This document shows positions 35,579 to 44,657 of a stretch of DNA of 64,000 nt, in pieces. Numbering within the stretch: the first letter of the stretch is position 1; each line of letters starts with the position of its first letter. The DNA is from an uncultured Actinomycetes bacterium (GTDB taxonomy: Bacteria; Actinomycetota; Acidimicrobiia; Acidimicrobiales; RAAP-2). Made by a program: the position numbers and the translations under genes. The stretch is from contig CAIQWC010000024.1 in the NCBI GenBank assembly GCA_903875425.1, positions 1 to 64,000 of the forward strand, in the 5' to 3' direction. The notes beneath the pieces are model-generated. The model worked only from the letters and a program-made list of their open reading frames with translations. It ran no database searches and had not been told where the DNA came from.

Positions 35579-37758
35579 CTCCCGACTGATTCGTCGGCGT
35601 GTTCGCGTTCCTCCGGAGGCTCCACCGAGAGATCGGGCAAGATTCGATCGAGCCACTTCGGGAACCACCAGTTCGATCGGCCAAGCAACTGCATCACTGA
35701 TGGCACGACGGCCATACGAATGATGATGGCATCGACAATTACCCCAGCCGCGAGACCCAGACCAAACTCCTTGATAACAATCTGGCCACCAAGGATGAAC
35801 GACGCGAACACTAAGACCATGATGAGCGCAGCAGCGGTAATCGTTTTACCCGTCGCAGCGAGACCATTTCTAACCGCCAATTTGTTGTCGCCGGTATGGA
35901 GCCATTCTTCGTGGATGCGGGTGAGTAAGAAAATCTCGTAGTCCATCGAGAGTCCAAAGAGAATCGCAAACATCATAACGGGGATGAAGGATTCAATCGG
36001 CCCTGTTCTTGTCACCCCAAAGAGGCTCCCGAGGACACCATGTTGGAATACAGCGGTCAATATTCCATAGGCCGCACCAATAGAAATTAAGTTCATGACC
36101 GCGGCAGTGACGGGAATCACGATGGAACGAAATACCCAACCCAAGAGCAAAAAACTCACCAAGACGACGAGACCCACGAAGAGCGGGAGTTTGGCGCCGA
36201 GCACATGAGCAAAATCAACGAAGATGGCCGTGAACCCACCGACGTAGACCGTTAGTCCCGTTCCTGCGGTGGCAGCTGGAATCGTCGTCGAACGAAGATG
36301 ATTAATCAACGCCGTCGTCTCAGCAGCCTGCGGCGAGGTCGAGGGAAACACTTGAACAATCTCGACCAATGAATGAGGCAGCTTCACCGGCGGTGCTACA
36401 AACACCACCCCAGGCTGCATGGCGACGTCTTTCGCAACCTTCGCCATGGCCGCCTCTTGCTCAGCACCGTGAACCTTGGCGACGAGCTGTAGCGGTCCAT
36501 TGAACCCAGGACCGAATCCTTGTGCCAAGAGATCGTAGGCAACGCGAGTCGTTGACCCATTCGGGTCATTGCCCTGATCCGAGCTCCCCAAGCGCATGGA
36601 TAAGAAGGGCGCAATCAGAATCGCGATGACCAGTAGGGCAATGACTGCTGGAACGAGGGGGCGACGGCGCATGAAGTCTGCCCATCGAGCCCAGAAACCC
36701 GTGGATGAGTCGGTAGCCAAGGCCGGTCCCGTCTGGGCTAAGGCTTTTCGTTGGCGGCGGCCCATCGCCTTGGGACCAATGAATGAAAGCATGGCCGGAA
36801 GCAAGGTGAGCGCAGCGATCATGGTGAAGAGCACACCAATCGAAGACGCAATGGCGAGGCCGTAGAGGAAACTCACCCCAAGCGCAAACATCCCCAGGAG
36901 CGCAACGCAGACGATGATGCCGGCAAAGAGCACGGCTCGACCCGAGGTGTCGACTGCTTTGGTAATGGAATCTTTTACCGACATACCAGCACGGAGACCT
37001 TGACGATGTCGAGTAACAATGAACAGGGCGTAGTCAATACCTACGCCGAGTCCAATTAACAAAACCAGCTGGTCAGAGAACGAGGGCATCTGTAAGACGT
37101 TCGAGAGCAAAGCAATGATGCCGACTGCCGTTCCCAGTGACAAGATGGCAGACAGTAGGGGAAGTACCATCGCAAAGATGGAACCAAATACGAGGAAAAG
37201 TACGACACCCGAAAGTAAAACCCCAATAAGCGTGCCATCGAATTTCACTTGAATCGATGACTCCGCAATTTGACCGCCGACCGCTACGGTCACGTTTTTG
37301 TCGGCGACCGAGGTTGCTTCCCTAACGAAACGCTTCGCCTCGGCACTAGAGACCTTGAAGGAAGGTTCGGAGAACTGAACCGTGGCATAGGCAACCCGAG
37401 CCGTTTTAGAAATCTGCTGAGCGCCCGTCGGCGTGAAGGGTGAGGTGATCCCCGATACACCCGGAAAGGATTCAAGCTTCGTTAGCGACTTCGTAATCGC
37501 TTCAACATTGCCAGGAGCGGTAATGCTTTGTCCCGCGGGCACCGCGTAGACCACTCGCTCAAGGTCGCCAGACTGCTTTTGGTCAGCAGACTTTATGAGG
37601 TTGTAGGCGCTCGTCGAAGGGGTATTGGGGAGCGTGAAGGAATCCGAGAAGTTTGACCCTACGGCGTTCGATGCGCTAATCGATCCGATGAGTACCGCGA
37701 GCCATACGAGGACCACCGTCCATCGGTGATCGATACACCACAGGGCAAGACGCTTCAT
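35575..37758 (-). CDS. MMPL-family RND-type transporter
   Basis: A complete 727-residue MMPL protein. Two repeated halves each have one helix, a large outside domain, and a block of about five helices; the conserved motifs are GVGIDYALFIVTRHR in the first half and GLSMDYEIFLLTRIHE in the second, with the Asp-Tyr pairs needed for proton transfer. The family exports lipids, glycolipids or drugs in actinobacteria. The C-terminus is short and acidic. No lipid-synthesis gene lies beside it, so the cargo is unknown. Confidence 0.93.
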   Translation of the reverse strand: MKRLALWCIDHRWTVVLVWLAVLIGSISASNAVGSNFSDSFTLPNTPSTSAYNLIKSADQKQSGDLERVVYAVPAGQSITAPGNVEAITKSLTKLESFPGVSGITSPFTPTGAQQISKTARVAYATVQFSEPSFKVSSAEAKRFVREATSVADKNVTVAVGGQIAESSIQVKFDGTLIGVLLSGVVLFLVFGSIFAMVLPLLSAILSLGTAVGIIALLSNVLQMPSFSDQLVLLIGLGVGIDYALFIVTRHRQGLRAGMSVKDSITKAVDTSGRAVLFAGIIVCVALLGMFALGVSFLYGLAIASSIGVLFTMIAALTLLPAMLSFIGPKAMGRRQRKALAQTGPALATDSSTGFWARWADFMRRRPLVPAVIALLVIAILIAPFLSMRLGSSDQGNDPNGSTTRVAYDLLAQGFGPGFNGPLQLVAKVHGAEQEAAMAKVAKDVAMQPGVVFVAPPVKLPHSLVEIVQVFPSTSPQAAETTALINHLRSTTIPAATAGTGLTVYVGGFTAIFVDFAHVLGAKLPLFVGLVVLVSFLLLGWVFRSIVIPVTAAVMNLISIGAAYGILTAVFQHGVLGSLFGVTRTGPIESFIPVMMFAILFGLSMDYEIFLLTRIHEEWLHTGDNKLAVRNGLAATGKTITAAALIMVLVFASFILGGQIVIKEFGLGLAAGVIVDAIIIRMAVVPSVMQLLGRSNWWFPKWLDRILPDLSVEPPEEREHADESVGS

Positions 37759-37832
37759 GACAAGACTCCAAGGCTCGAGGGGTTGGCGCTAGCGAGATGT
37801 AGCCCCTCAAGCGTAGCGTTGGGGATCCCAAA

Positions 37833-39074
37833 TCAGTCGGGGATCTCCGCGACGACGTCACCCGCGAGTTCCCGATAGAGCGTCGGACTGACGAGGCGAA
37901 GACCCAGCAAAGCAAGGGCTAAGACCACGGCTGCGAGCGCCATCACCATGCGCACCCCAATGACTTGTCCGATAGCACCCTCCGCTACCAAACCAATGGG
38001 ATAGATCACCCCAAGACAGGTCATATAGATACTCAAGATTCTCCCCCGCTCGGCCTTTGGGGCGTGGAGTTGGACCACCGTATTGAGTCCGGACAAGATC
38101 GCTATATAGGTAATACCCACCAGCAAGATTCCCAACGCCGCTAACGGCAAGGTCGGGGCTGCTGCGTAGCAAGCAAGGGCTAAGCAAAAAGCCCCGAGGG
38201 CCAAGGGCAGTAAGCGCCGATGTCCAAGGCGATGTGCCAGGGGCGCGAGCACCATGGCGCCAATCACCGCTCCAATACCTTGCGCTGTTGTCAAGACTGC
38301 CGGTCCCCCGGCTTTTCGATGCAAGCCTTCGACGGCCTCGGCGGCTACGAGCCCAATAAAAGGAGCGCCTACGAGGGCTACGACGCTTATCAAGACGATG
38401 GCATTACGGCAGGCTCGGTTTTGGCGTGCGGCCACGACCCCTTCCATGAAGCGTTCACGAACACTCTTGGCGTCATTACTGCGTGACGAATGTGGAATCT
38501 CGACCATCAAGAGGGCGATAACGACAGCGCCAAAGGAAAGCGCGTTCACCGCAAATGCGCCCGTCGCGGACCACAGCACCAAGAGCACCCCTGCCAACGC
38601 CGGACCCACGACGCGACCGAGGTTCCATTGCGCCGATGAAAGTGACACCGCTGCGAGTAAGTCCTCTTTGGCCACGATCTCGGGGATAATGGACTGGTAG
38701 GCGGGAAAGCCCAAGGCACCAATACTCGAACCACAAAACACCACGGCCATCAGGGCCGCGACGGGATCGTGGTGCGTCCCCACCAAGATGGTCAGCACCG
38801 TAGCCGAGCCAGCTTCGCCAATGGTGGTGACAATGAGTAGGCGCCGCCGATCTACTCGGTCGGCGAGGACCCCGCCAAGCGGAGCCAACAGCCCTAGGGG
38901 GATAAACGCGGCTGCCATCGTGAGGGCCGACCATAAAACGCTGTGAGTCCGAAGCGTTACGAGTGTCCCCAAGGCCACGGTTTGCATCCAACTGCCGATA
39001 TTGGAGATGAGCGCTGAGGACCAAATCAAAGTAAAATTTCGAGACCCAAACGGTCTCAGGGAGCGCCAGGTCAC
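37833..39074 (-). CDS. MFS transporter, EntS-like
   Basis: A protein of about 413 residues with twelve hydrophobic segments. The opening FGSRNFTLIWSSALISNIGSW and the loop LGGVLADRVDRRRLLI match the group that includes the enterobactin exporter EntS, but the substrate here is not known. The GTG at 39074 begins one base after the stop of the upstream SDR gene, in keeping with this genome's tight coupling; ATGs at 39113 and 39122 give a longer N-terminus and remain possible. Confidence 0.85.
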   Translation of the reverse strand: MTWRSLRPFGSRNFTLIWSSALISNIGSWMQTVALGTLVTLRTHSVLWSALTMAAAFIPLGLLAPLGGVLADRVDRRRLLIVTTIGEAGSATVLTILVGTHHDPVAALMAVVFCGSSIGALGFPAYQSIIPEIVAKEDLLAAVSLSSAQWNLGRVVGPALAGVLLVLWSATGAFAVNALSFGAVVIALLMVEIPHSSRSNDAKSVRERFMEGVVAARQNRACRNAIVLISVVALVGAPFIGLVAAEAVEGLHRKAGGPAVLTTAQGIGAVIGAMVLAPLAHRLGHRRLLPLALGAFCLALACYAAAPTLPLAALGILLVGITYIAILSGLNTVVQLHAPKAERGRILSIYMTCLGVIYPIGLVAEGAIGQVIGVRMVMALAAVVLALALLGLRLVSPTLYRELAGDVVAEIPD

Positions 39075-39075
39075 C

Positions 39076-40524
39076 CTAGGTAAACTCGCCGGCGTTCCTG
39101 CGCCGCTCAGCATCTGCGACAATACCGTTCAGCATGCCCGGAAACACCCAACGGTGGAAGGGGGCAACCCCATACCAATAGGCTCGGCCCAACAGTCCGC
39201 GCGGACGATACTCCGCACGCTGCACGATGTGGGTCCCGAAGCGATCCTCGCTGATCTCCCACGTGAGCCAGGCATCGCCGGGCAGCCGCATCTCGGCGTG
39301 GAGTCGAACCCGAGCCCCGGGTTGAAGATCTTCAACCCGCCAAAAGTCCAGGGCGTCGCCAATTGCTAGTTTCGCACGCCTCCCTCTGCGCATACCGGGG
39401 CCGCCGAAGAGTTGATCAATAATTCCTCGTACCTTCCAGAGAAACTCACCGGCGTACCAGCCTCTTGCGCCACCGATTCCTGAGACCACCTCGTAGAGCT
39501 GCTCTGGAGAAACCGTGGTCTTAGCACTACGTAGATCGCGGAGCATGGTGCCACCAGACCATTCAGGATCCGTTTCGATCAGGCGGTAGTAGTTGCTATC
39601 GGCATCGAAAAATTCGGTCGGCACATTATCGTTAGCAATAGCCGCGAGCGCTCGCTCGAAGGCCTCACGTAGTGAAATGGGTTCCACCCCGGCAACTTCC
39701 GTGGCGCTACGGCCCGACACCACCACGTCGTTGACTAGGGATCGTACGAGTTCCCTCGCGAGGGGAACCGGTACCGGCGTCACCAGTCCCACCCAGTGCG
39801 AGGACAAATTGGGACCCACGAAGGGAACGACGAAGATCCGGCGGTGCGATAGCCCAGCAACCGACGCATAGGTTTTCATCATCTGGGCATAATCCACAAT
39901 GTCCTTACCACCGAGTTCGTAGACCCCTGGTAGCACTGACGACTCGTTAATCATGTAGACCAGAACTTTGATGCAGTCTGCAATACCGATGGGCTGACAC
40001 TTCGTGATTACCCACCGGGGCGTGATCATCACGGGGAGTACGTCAACGAGGTAGCGCAACATCTCAAAACTCGCGGAACCTGATCCGATAATCACGCCAG
40101 CTCGAATCTCGACCACCTCCACACCCACCGAGGCCAACACGCGCCCCACATCGTGGCGACTCTCGAGGTGAGCGCTCAAAGTATCGTCATCGCGTCCAAG
40201 TCCACCAAGGTAAACCATGCGTTTAATTCCCGCATCGCGCGCCGATTGAGCAAAATGGAGAGCGTCACTTCGCTCCAGGGCTTCCCAGTCCGAACCTACG
40301 CCGATGGAGTGCACGAGGTACACCGCAATGTCTTGGCCAGCCATTGCGGCGGTCAGGTCGCTTCCAATACTTCCTTGAACGACGTCAACACGATCTCGCC
40401 AGGGAGATCTGTCTAGTTTGGCTGGCGTCCGTGCCAAGCAGCGGACCTGATGACCTTCGGCTAGGAGCGCCGGAACGAGTCTGCCTCCTACGTACCCGGA
40501 CGCACCCGTTACCAAAATCTTCAT
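39076..40524 (-). CDS. NAD(P)-binding SDR-type protein fused to DUF2867
   Basis: A protein of about 482 residues. Residues 1-290 form an atypical short-chain dehydrogenase domain (MKILVTGASGYVGGRLVPAL, then VYLVHSIG and MVYLGGLGRDD), of the NmrA/YwnB-like type. Residues about 310-482 form a DUF2867 domain (motifs GWYAGEFLWKVRGIIDQLFGG split at the glycines, LTWEISEDRFGTHIVQ, HRWVFPGMLNGI). This fusion is widespread and uncharacterised. The reaction is unknown. ATG 40524 is the start; the frame extends upstream without support. Confidence 0.88.
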   Translation of the reverse strand: MKILVTGASGYVGGRLVPALLAEGHQVRCLARTPAKLDRSPWRDRVDVVQGSIGSDLTAAMAGQDIAVYLVHSIGVGSDWEALERSDALHFAQSARDAGIKRMVYLGGLGRDDDTLSAHLESRHDVGRVLASVGVEVVEIRAGVIIGSGSASFEMLRYLVDVLPVMITPRWVITKCQPIGIADCIKVLVYMINESSVLPGVYELGGKDIVDYAQMMKTYASVAGLSHRRIFVVPFVGPNLSSHWVGLVTPVPVPLARELVRSLVNDVVVSGRSATEVAGVEPISLREAFERALAAIANDNVPTEFFDADSNYYRLIETDPEWSGGTMLRDLRSAKTTVSPEQLYEVVSGIGGARGWYAGEFLWKVRGIIDQLFGGPGMRRGRRAKLAIGDALDFWRVEDLQPGARVRLHAEMRLPGDAWLTWEISEDRFGTHIVQRAEYRPRGLLGRAYWYGVAPFHRWVFPGMLNGIVADAERRRNAGEFT

Positions 40525-40704
40525 CAGCGGTGCACGTTCGTTAACGAGGTCATGTCGAAACTCTACCGGCGTACAGCGATGCAAACTCCATCGCTCACCA
40601 AGATGTAAGCCCTTTCGCAGCCTAAAAAACAGAACTCCTCGCATCGGAGCGGTCATGGCAGACTGCGCAGACTCGATGATCCAAGACGGAAATCAAAGAC
40701 TTAC

Positions 40705-40780
40705 TGGAGCGGACGACCGGGCTCGAACCGGCGACCTCGACCTTGGCAAGGTCGCGCTCTACCAACTGAGCTACGTCCGC
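40705..40780 (-). tRNA. tRNA-Gly (GCC anticodon)
   Basis: The reverse strand folds as a full cloverleaf: acceptor stem GCGGACG/CGTCCGC, D-arm AGCTCAGTTGGTAGAGC, anticodon arm GACCT-TGCCA-AGGTC with GCC in the loop, and T-arm GCCGGTTCGAGCCCGGT region. A 3' CCA is encoded. It reads GGC and GGU glycine codons. Confidence 0.96.
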
Positions 40781-40873
40781 GTTGGATACCACTTTAGCGT
40801 CTCGATACTGGCTTGCCAACACCATGCCGTTCCGGGCCCGAGTAGCCACTGATCATGAATGAGCGACGCCTGG

Positions 40874-40895
40874 GTCCCGATGCTTCATCCGGGAC
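40874..40895 (-). terminator. Hairpin after dut
   Basis: GTCCCGATG and CATCCGGGAC form a stem of nine pairs with one bulge around a 3-base loop, beginning 4 bases after the dut stop codon. No T tract follows on the dut strand, so it may act as a weak terminator or a message-end stabiliser. Confidence 0.4.
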
Positions 40896-40899
40896 ACTG

Positions 40900-41343
40900 C
40901 TACGCCACGCCGGTACTGCCGAAACCGCCCGATCCACGATCGGTTTCCGATAGCTGCTCCAAAGGGATATCGACAAACATGGCATGTTCCACACGCTGGA
41001 TGACTAGCTGGGCAATACGATCACCAATGTTGATCTCAAAGGCCTCATGAGGATCGGTATTAACCAGAAGCACCTTGACCTCGCCGCGGTAGCCGCTATC
41101 GATCAGTCCTGGAGAGTTCAGGCAGGTCACCCCATGGCGCATCGCTAGGCCACTACGAGGCAAGATCAAGCCGGCGAAGCCTTCTGGAATCGCCAACGCG
41201 AGACCCGTCGCCACCAGCGCCCGACCGCCCCCCGGGGCAATACGCAAAGCTTCTGCGGCTCGTAAGTCAGCACCAGCATCGCCAGGATTGGCGTACGCGG
41301 GCTTCACAGCTTCAGGCTTCAAAGCGGCGGTATCAATTTCCAC
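40900..41343 (-). CDS. dut: dUTP diphosphatase
   Basis: A 147-residue trimeric dUTPase. All five motifs appear: AGADLRA, LPRSGLAMRHGV, GLIDSGYRGEVKVLLVN, GDRIAQLVI and the flexible C-terminal arm RGSGGFGSTG. It hydrolyses dUTP to dUMP, keeping uracil out of DNA and supplying thymidylate synthesis. GTG start. It diverges from orn with a gap of about 60 bases. Confidence 0.96.
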   Translation of the reverse strand: MEIDTAALKPEAVKPAYANPGDAGADLRAAEALRIAPGGGRALVATGLALAIPEGFAGLILPRSGLAMRHGVTCLNSPGLIDSGYRGEVKVLLVNTDPHEAFEINIGDRIAQLVIQRVEHAMFVDIPLEQLSETDRGSGGFGSTGVA

Positions 41344-41405
41344 AACTCCAAGCGTACCGGTGATGGCGCAACGCTTCCGGCAGGAGTGATCTAACCTTCG
41401 TCCTC

Positions 41406-41945
41406 ATGCTCGTATGGATTGATTTAGAGATGACTGGCCTTGACCCAGAACGTCACAGCATCGTAGAAATTGCGTCGCTTATCACCGACGATGATCTCAA
41501 TATTATTGCTGAGGGCCCAGACCTTGTGATCGGAGCCAGTGACACGCAACTCGCAACAATGGACGACTTTGTACGTCACATGCACAGCGCATCAGGGCTT
41601 CTCGACGAAATTAGCGTTTCGAGCTTAACGATCGAAGAGGCTCAGCGCGAGACGATGGCATTTCTCGCAACCCACATCAGCGAGGCCGGTACCGTACCCC
41701 TAGCCGGAAATTCCATTGGCACCGACCGAAGGTTCTTGGCGACACAGATGAGTAAGATCGAATCGTTCTTGCACTATCGCTGCATCGACGTATCAACCCT
41801 TAAGGAACTTGCTCGGCGTTGGTATCCCGAGATCGCGGCCAAGGCACCCTCAAAGCACGGTGCGCACCGTGCGTTAGGCGATATCCGCGAGTCACTCGAA
41901 GAACTGCGCTTTTATCGCGAACATCTCTTTCCCCGTCGAAGCTAG
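41406..41945 (+). CDS. orn: Oligoribonuclease
   Basis: A 179-residue DEDDh exonuclease that degrades 2-5 base RNA and pGpG. Exo motif I is WIDLEMTGLD, motif II lies near LAGNSIGTDRRFLATQM, and motif III is HRALGDIRESLEEL with the catalytic His just before. The length is normal. ATG start. It is followed by a small gene 2 bases downstream. Confidence 0.95.
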   Translation: MLVWIDLEMTGLDPERHSIVEIASLITDDDLNIIAEGPDLVIGASDTQLATMDDFVRHMHSASGLLDEISVSSLTIEEAQRETMAFLATHISEAGTVPLAGNSIGTDRRFLATQMSKIESFLHYRCIDVSTLKELARRWYPEIAAKAPSKHGAHRALGDIRESLEELRFYREHLFPRRS

Positions 41946-41947
41946 CG

Positions 41948-42280
41948 ATGTTTATCTCGCCCAGCGCTGAGGATATCGAGCGCGTCGAGTCCGTACTATC
42001 CGAACATCTCGATACCAAAGAACTTGCAGTATTGCCGGCGACCCACACCACGTTGGGGAACGTCCTCACTGCTGTCGTGGTGCTAGCAGAAGGCTGCAAC
42101 TTTCGAGCAGAGCGCCTCCTCGTTACTAGCGCATCGAAGCTTCCCGACGCCACGGTGCTAGGTCGCCTTATTTTCACCGCTGGTCCCCTGCCTCGTGATC
42201 CAAGAGCTTCACTCCTGATTCAAGAGCGGCGCGCAGTGCTTGAGCGCAGCGGAGGCTTCTTAGGAGGCCAACGCGTTTAG
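41948..42280 (+). CDS. Hypothetical protein downstream of orn
   Basis: A 110-residue soluble protein starting 2 bases after the orn stop, which supports co-transcription. It has an acidic N-terminal helix-like part ([16 protein letters not shown]) and a hydrophobic alternating middle ([10 protein letters not shown]). I recognise no family. Its 3' end overlaps the aldo-keto reductase gene on the other strand by 21 bases. Confidence 0.55.
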   Translation: MFISPSAEDIERVESVLSEHLDTKELAVLPATHTTLGNVLTAVVVLAEGCNFRAERLLVTSASKLPDATVLGRLIFTAGPLPRDPRASLLIQERRAVLERSGGFLGGQRV

Positions 42281-43114
42281 CGACGCGATGTGAGCCTCGC
42301 TCAAGGTCAGCGATGAAGCTGCGCAGTTCTCTTCAAGGTGCGCTCGTGAACCGGTGCCAGGAATTGGCAGGATAACCGGCGAACGCTGGAGTAGCCACGC
42401 GAGGGCAACCTGGGCCACACTGGCGCCAAGTTCTGTAGCGATGGTATCGAGTGCGCCGCCAGGCTTGGTATAGGTACCCCCTCCAACGGGGAACCACGGA
42501 ATAAAGCCAAGGCCATGAGCCTCGCAGTAGTCAACGACCGCTTCTGAGCCACGGTGACCGAGGTTGTAGAGGTTCTGAACGGTTGCGATCTCTACGATGG
42601 CGCGAGCTTGTTCAATCGTCGCCACGTCAACTTCCGAGAGGCCCACGCTACGAACCTTGCCCTCGGCTTTGAGTTCCGCCAAGAGTCCAAACTGTTCTTC
42701 GGCTGGAACGAGGGGATCGACGCGGTGGAGCTGGAATAAATCAATCGTGTCAACCCCGAGGCGGCGTAGGCTCATTTCGCACTCTTGGCGTAAGTACTCA
42801 GGCCTCCCCACAGGGGCCCACGCATCGGGGCCCGTACGGACTAACCCGGCTTTCGTGGCAATCAGCACGTCGCCATAGGGCAACAGTGCTTCGGCAATCA
42901 ACTCTTCAGAGATGTAGGGGCCATAGCTATTCGCCGTATCAATGAGGTTGACGCCGAGTTCGACGGCACGACGCAGCACCGCAATAACGGTGTCGTGGTC
43001 CTTCGGTGGGCCCCATACGCCGGTTCCCACAATGCGCATAGCGCCGAATCCCAAACGAAAGACCGACCGGCCTTCAATGGAAAACGTTCCGCTTGCTTCA
43101 ACAACATTCGTCAT
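42260..43114 (-). CDS. Aldo/keto reductase
   Basis: A 284-residue (alpha/beta)8 NADPH-dependent oxidoreductase. The catalytic tetrad is visible: Asp and Tyr in [12 protein letters not shown], Lys in [10 protein letters not shown], and His in [10 protein letters not shown]. The C-terminal cofactor part has [16 protein letters not shown]. It is of the YajO/Tas-like type whose natural substrates are mostly unknown. AGAGGA lies 8 bases before ATG 43114. Confidence 0.92.
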   Translation of the reverse strand: MTNVVEASGTFSIEGRSVFRLGFGAMRIVGTGVWGPPKDHDTVIAVLRRAVELGVNLIDTANSYGPYISEELIAEALLPYGDVLIATKAGLVRTGPDAWAPVGRPEYLRQECEMSLRRLGVDTIDLFQLHRVDPLVPAEEQFGLLAELKAEGKVRSVGLSEVDVATIEQARAIVEIATVQNLYNLGHRGSEAVVDYCEAHGLGFIPWFPVGGGTYTKPGGALDTIATELGASVAQVALAWLLQRSPVILPIPGTGSRAHLEENCAASSLTLSEAHIASLNALAS

Positions 43115-43170
43115 GAACTATTCCTCTCACTTTGCTGCCCACCTTAGTGCCGGGAATCAGGACGAGACGA

Positions 43171-43806
43171 CTACTTATTCGGTTGTGGCGTCATGCGCAG
43201 GTACGGCTTCAAGGCGGTAAAACCCTTAGGGAACTTCGTCTTGGCCTCTTCGTCAGACACCGCGCCTGAAATAATGACGTCCTTACCATCGGTCCAGTTG
43301 ACCGGCGTAGCGACGCTATAGCCGGCAGTGAGTTGCAGCGAGTCAAGAACACGCAGCACTTCGTCGATGTTTCGTCCCGTGGACGCAGGGTAGGTCAAGG
43401 TGAGTTTGACCTTCTTGTCGGGGCCAATAATGAAGACACTTCGCACCGTCAAGGTCTCCAGCTCATTGGGGTGAATCATGTCGTAGAGCGTGGCTACCGT
43501 TCGATCGTCATCGGCGATGAGCGGGAAGTTAAGCGCCGTTCCCTGCGTCTCGGCGATATCACCCTTCCAGGCATCGTGGCTTTCGAGCGAGTCAACCGAC
43601 AAGCCAATGATCTTGGTGTTGCGAGCATCGAAATCTCCCTTGCGGGCCGCAAACGCTCCTAGCTCAGTGGTGCAGACCGGGGTGAAGTCCTTGGGGTGGG
43701 AAAACAAAATTCCCCACTGCTCTCCGAGCCAGTCGTGGAAGCGAATTTCGCCGTCGGTGGAAGAGGCTGTGAAGTCGGGGGCGATGTCGCCAAGGCGGAT
43801 GGCCAT
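43171..43806 (-). CDS. Peroxiredoxin, Prx6 (1-Cys) type
   Basis: A protein of about 211 residues. The peroxidatic Cys lies in HPKDFTPVCTTELGA, with the supporting Arg in the RSVFIIGPDKKVKL region, and the extended C-terminal domain typical of the Prx6/AhpC-TSA 1-Cys group (TPVNWTDGKDVII). It reduces hydrogen peroxide and organic peroxides. AAGGAG lies 6 bases before ATG 43806; the frame upstream to 43917 is not supported. It diverges from the HAD gene over a 122-base AT-rich gap that likely holds both promoters. Confidence 0.94.
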   Translation of the reverse strand: MAIRLGDIAPDFTASSTDGEIRFHDWLGEQWGILFSHPKDFTPVCTTELGAFAARKGDFDARNTKIIGLSVDSLESHDAWKGDIAETQGTALNFPLIADDDRTVATLYDMIHPNELETLTVRSVFIIGPDKKVKLTLTYPASTGRNIDEVLRVLDSLQLTAGYSVATPVNWTDGKDVIISGAVSDEEAKTKFPKGFTALKPYLRMTPQPNK

Positions 43807-43928
43807 GAAGCACTCCTTAATTGGTTGATGGCCCACGATGGGCCGTTCGCTTCTAAACCCTACTATTTTGATCTTATTAATACAATTACCAACCGCAACC
43901 GTTCGACCACGCGCCACATGGGAGACTG

Positions 43929-44657
43929 ATGCTTATGGCTAAGGCTGTCCCACCTCGCACCCAGGTCGTCGTAGCGGCCTTTGACCTCGATGGAACCCTC
44001 ACCAACGGCGGTTCAGTCTTCGACTGGCTCCGCGCGATCTGTGGCACCAAGCGCACCTATGAGGCGACGTTGCGACTCGGCCCCGCTCTTGCGATGGCCG
44101 CGCTCAAAGGTGGTAAAGCGGCGGACATGACGAAGGAGGACCTCTTTAGTGAATTGCTCCGTGGTCGAGACCTTGAAGAAGTCCAGGCCATATCGAAGCG
44201 CTACGCCGCTAAGCACGTAGCGACGGCGCTTCGCACCGATACCAAGGCCCGACTTGATTACCACGTGGCAGCAGGACACCATACGGTGATTGTGTCTGCT
44301 TCACCCGAGCTCTACGTTAATGAGGTTGCCGGCTTACTCGGAGTGCACGGTTCGGTGGCCACCAAATTGGCAGTGGATGCTCAGGCAAAACTCACCGGCC
44401 GCTACGAGGGTAAGAACTGCCGAGGTTCCGAAAAATTCTCTCGCGTCACTACGTGGATGCGTAGCCAAGGTTTGCTTGGCTCCTCGGAACAGACTCCCTT
44501 ACTCTGGGCCTATGGAAATTCACGGGGCGATAGCCGGCTCCTTGAAGCGGCTGACCATGGCGTGAGTTGTGCGCGCTTAGGTCAATTCAGTCGCTTACGC
44601 GGCTACCCCACGCTCGCCGAGATCGTCGCTGCACCGGTCGTCGCCCCGACCCCATGA
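43929..44657 (+). CDS. HAD-superfamily (IB) hydrolase
   Basis: A 242-residue HAD hydrolase of the SerB-like IB subfamily. Motif I is AAFDLDGTLTNGGS, motif II is TVIVSASPELYVNEVA, and motif III with the acidic residues is YGNSRGDSRLLEAAD. These enzymes remove phosphate from small molecules such as phosphoserine or lysophospholipids; here the cargo is not known. The ATG of the next gene overlaps its stop in ATGA, tying it to a GT4 enzyme. Confidence 0.88.
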   Translation: MLMAKAVPPRTQVVVAAFDLDGTLTNGGSVFDWLRAICGTKRTYEATLRLGPALAMAALKGGKAADMTKEDLFSELLRGRDLEEVQAISKRYAAKHVATALRTDTKARLDYHVAAGHHTVIVSASPELYVNEVAGLLGVHGSVATKLAVDAQAKLTGRYEGKNCRGSEKFSRVTTWMRSQGLLGSSEQTPLLWAYGNSRGDSRLLEAADHGVSCARLGQFSRLRGYPTLAEIVAAPVVAPTP

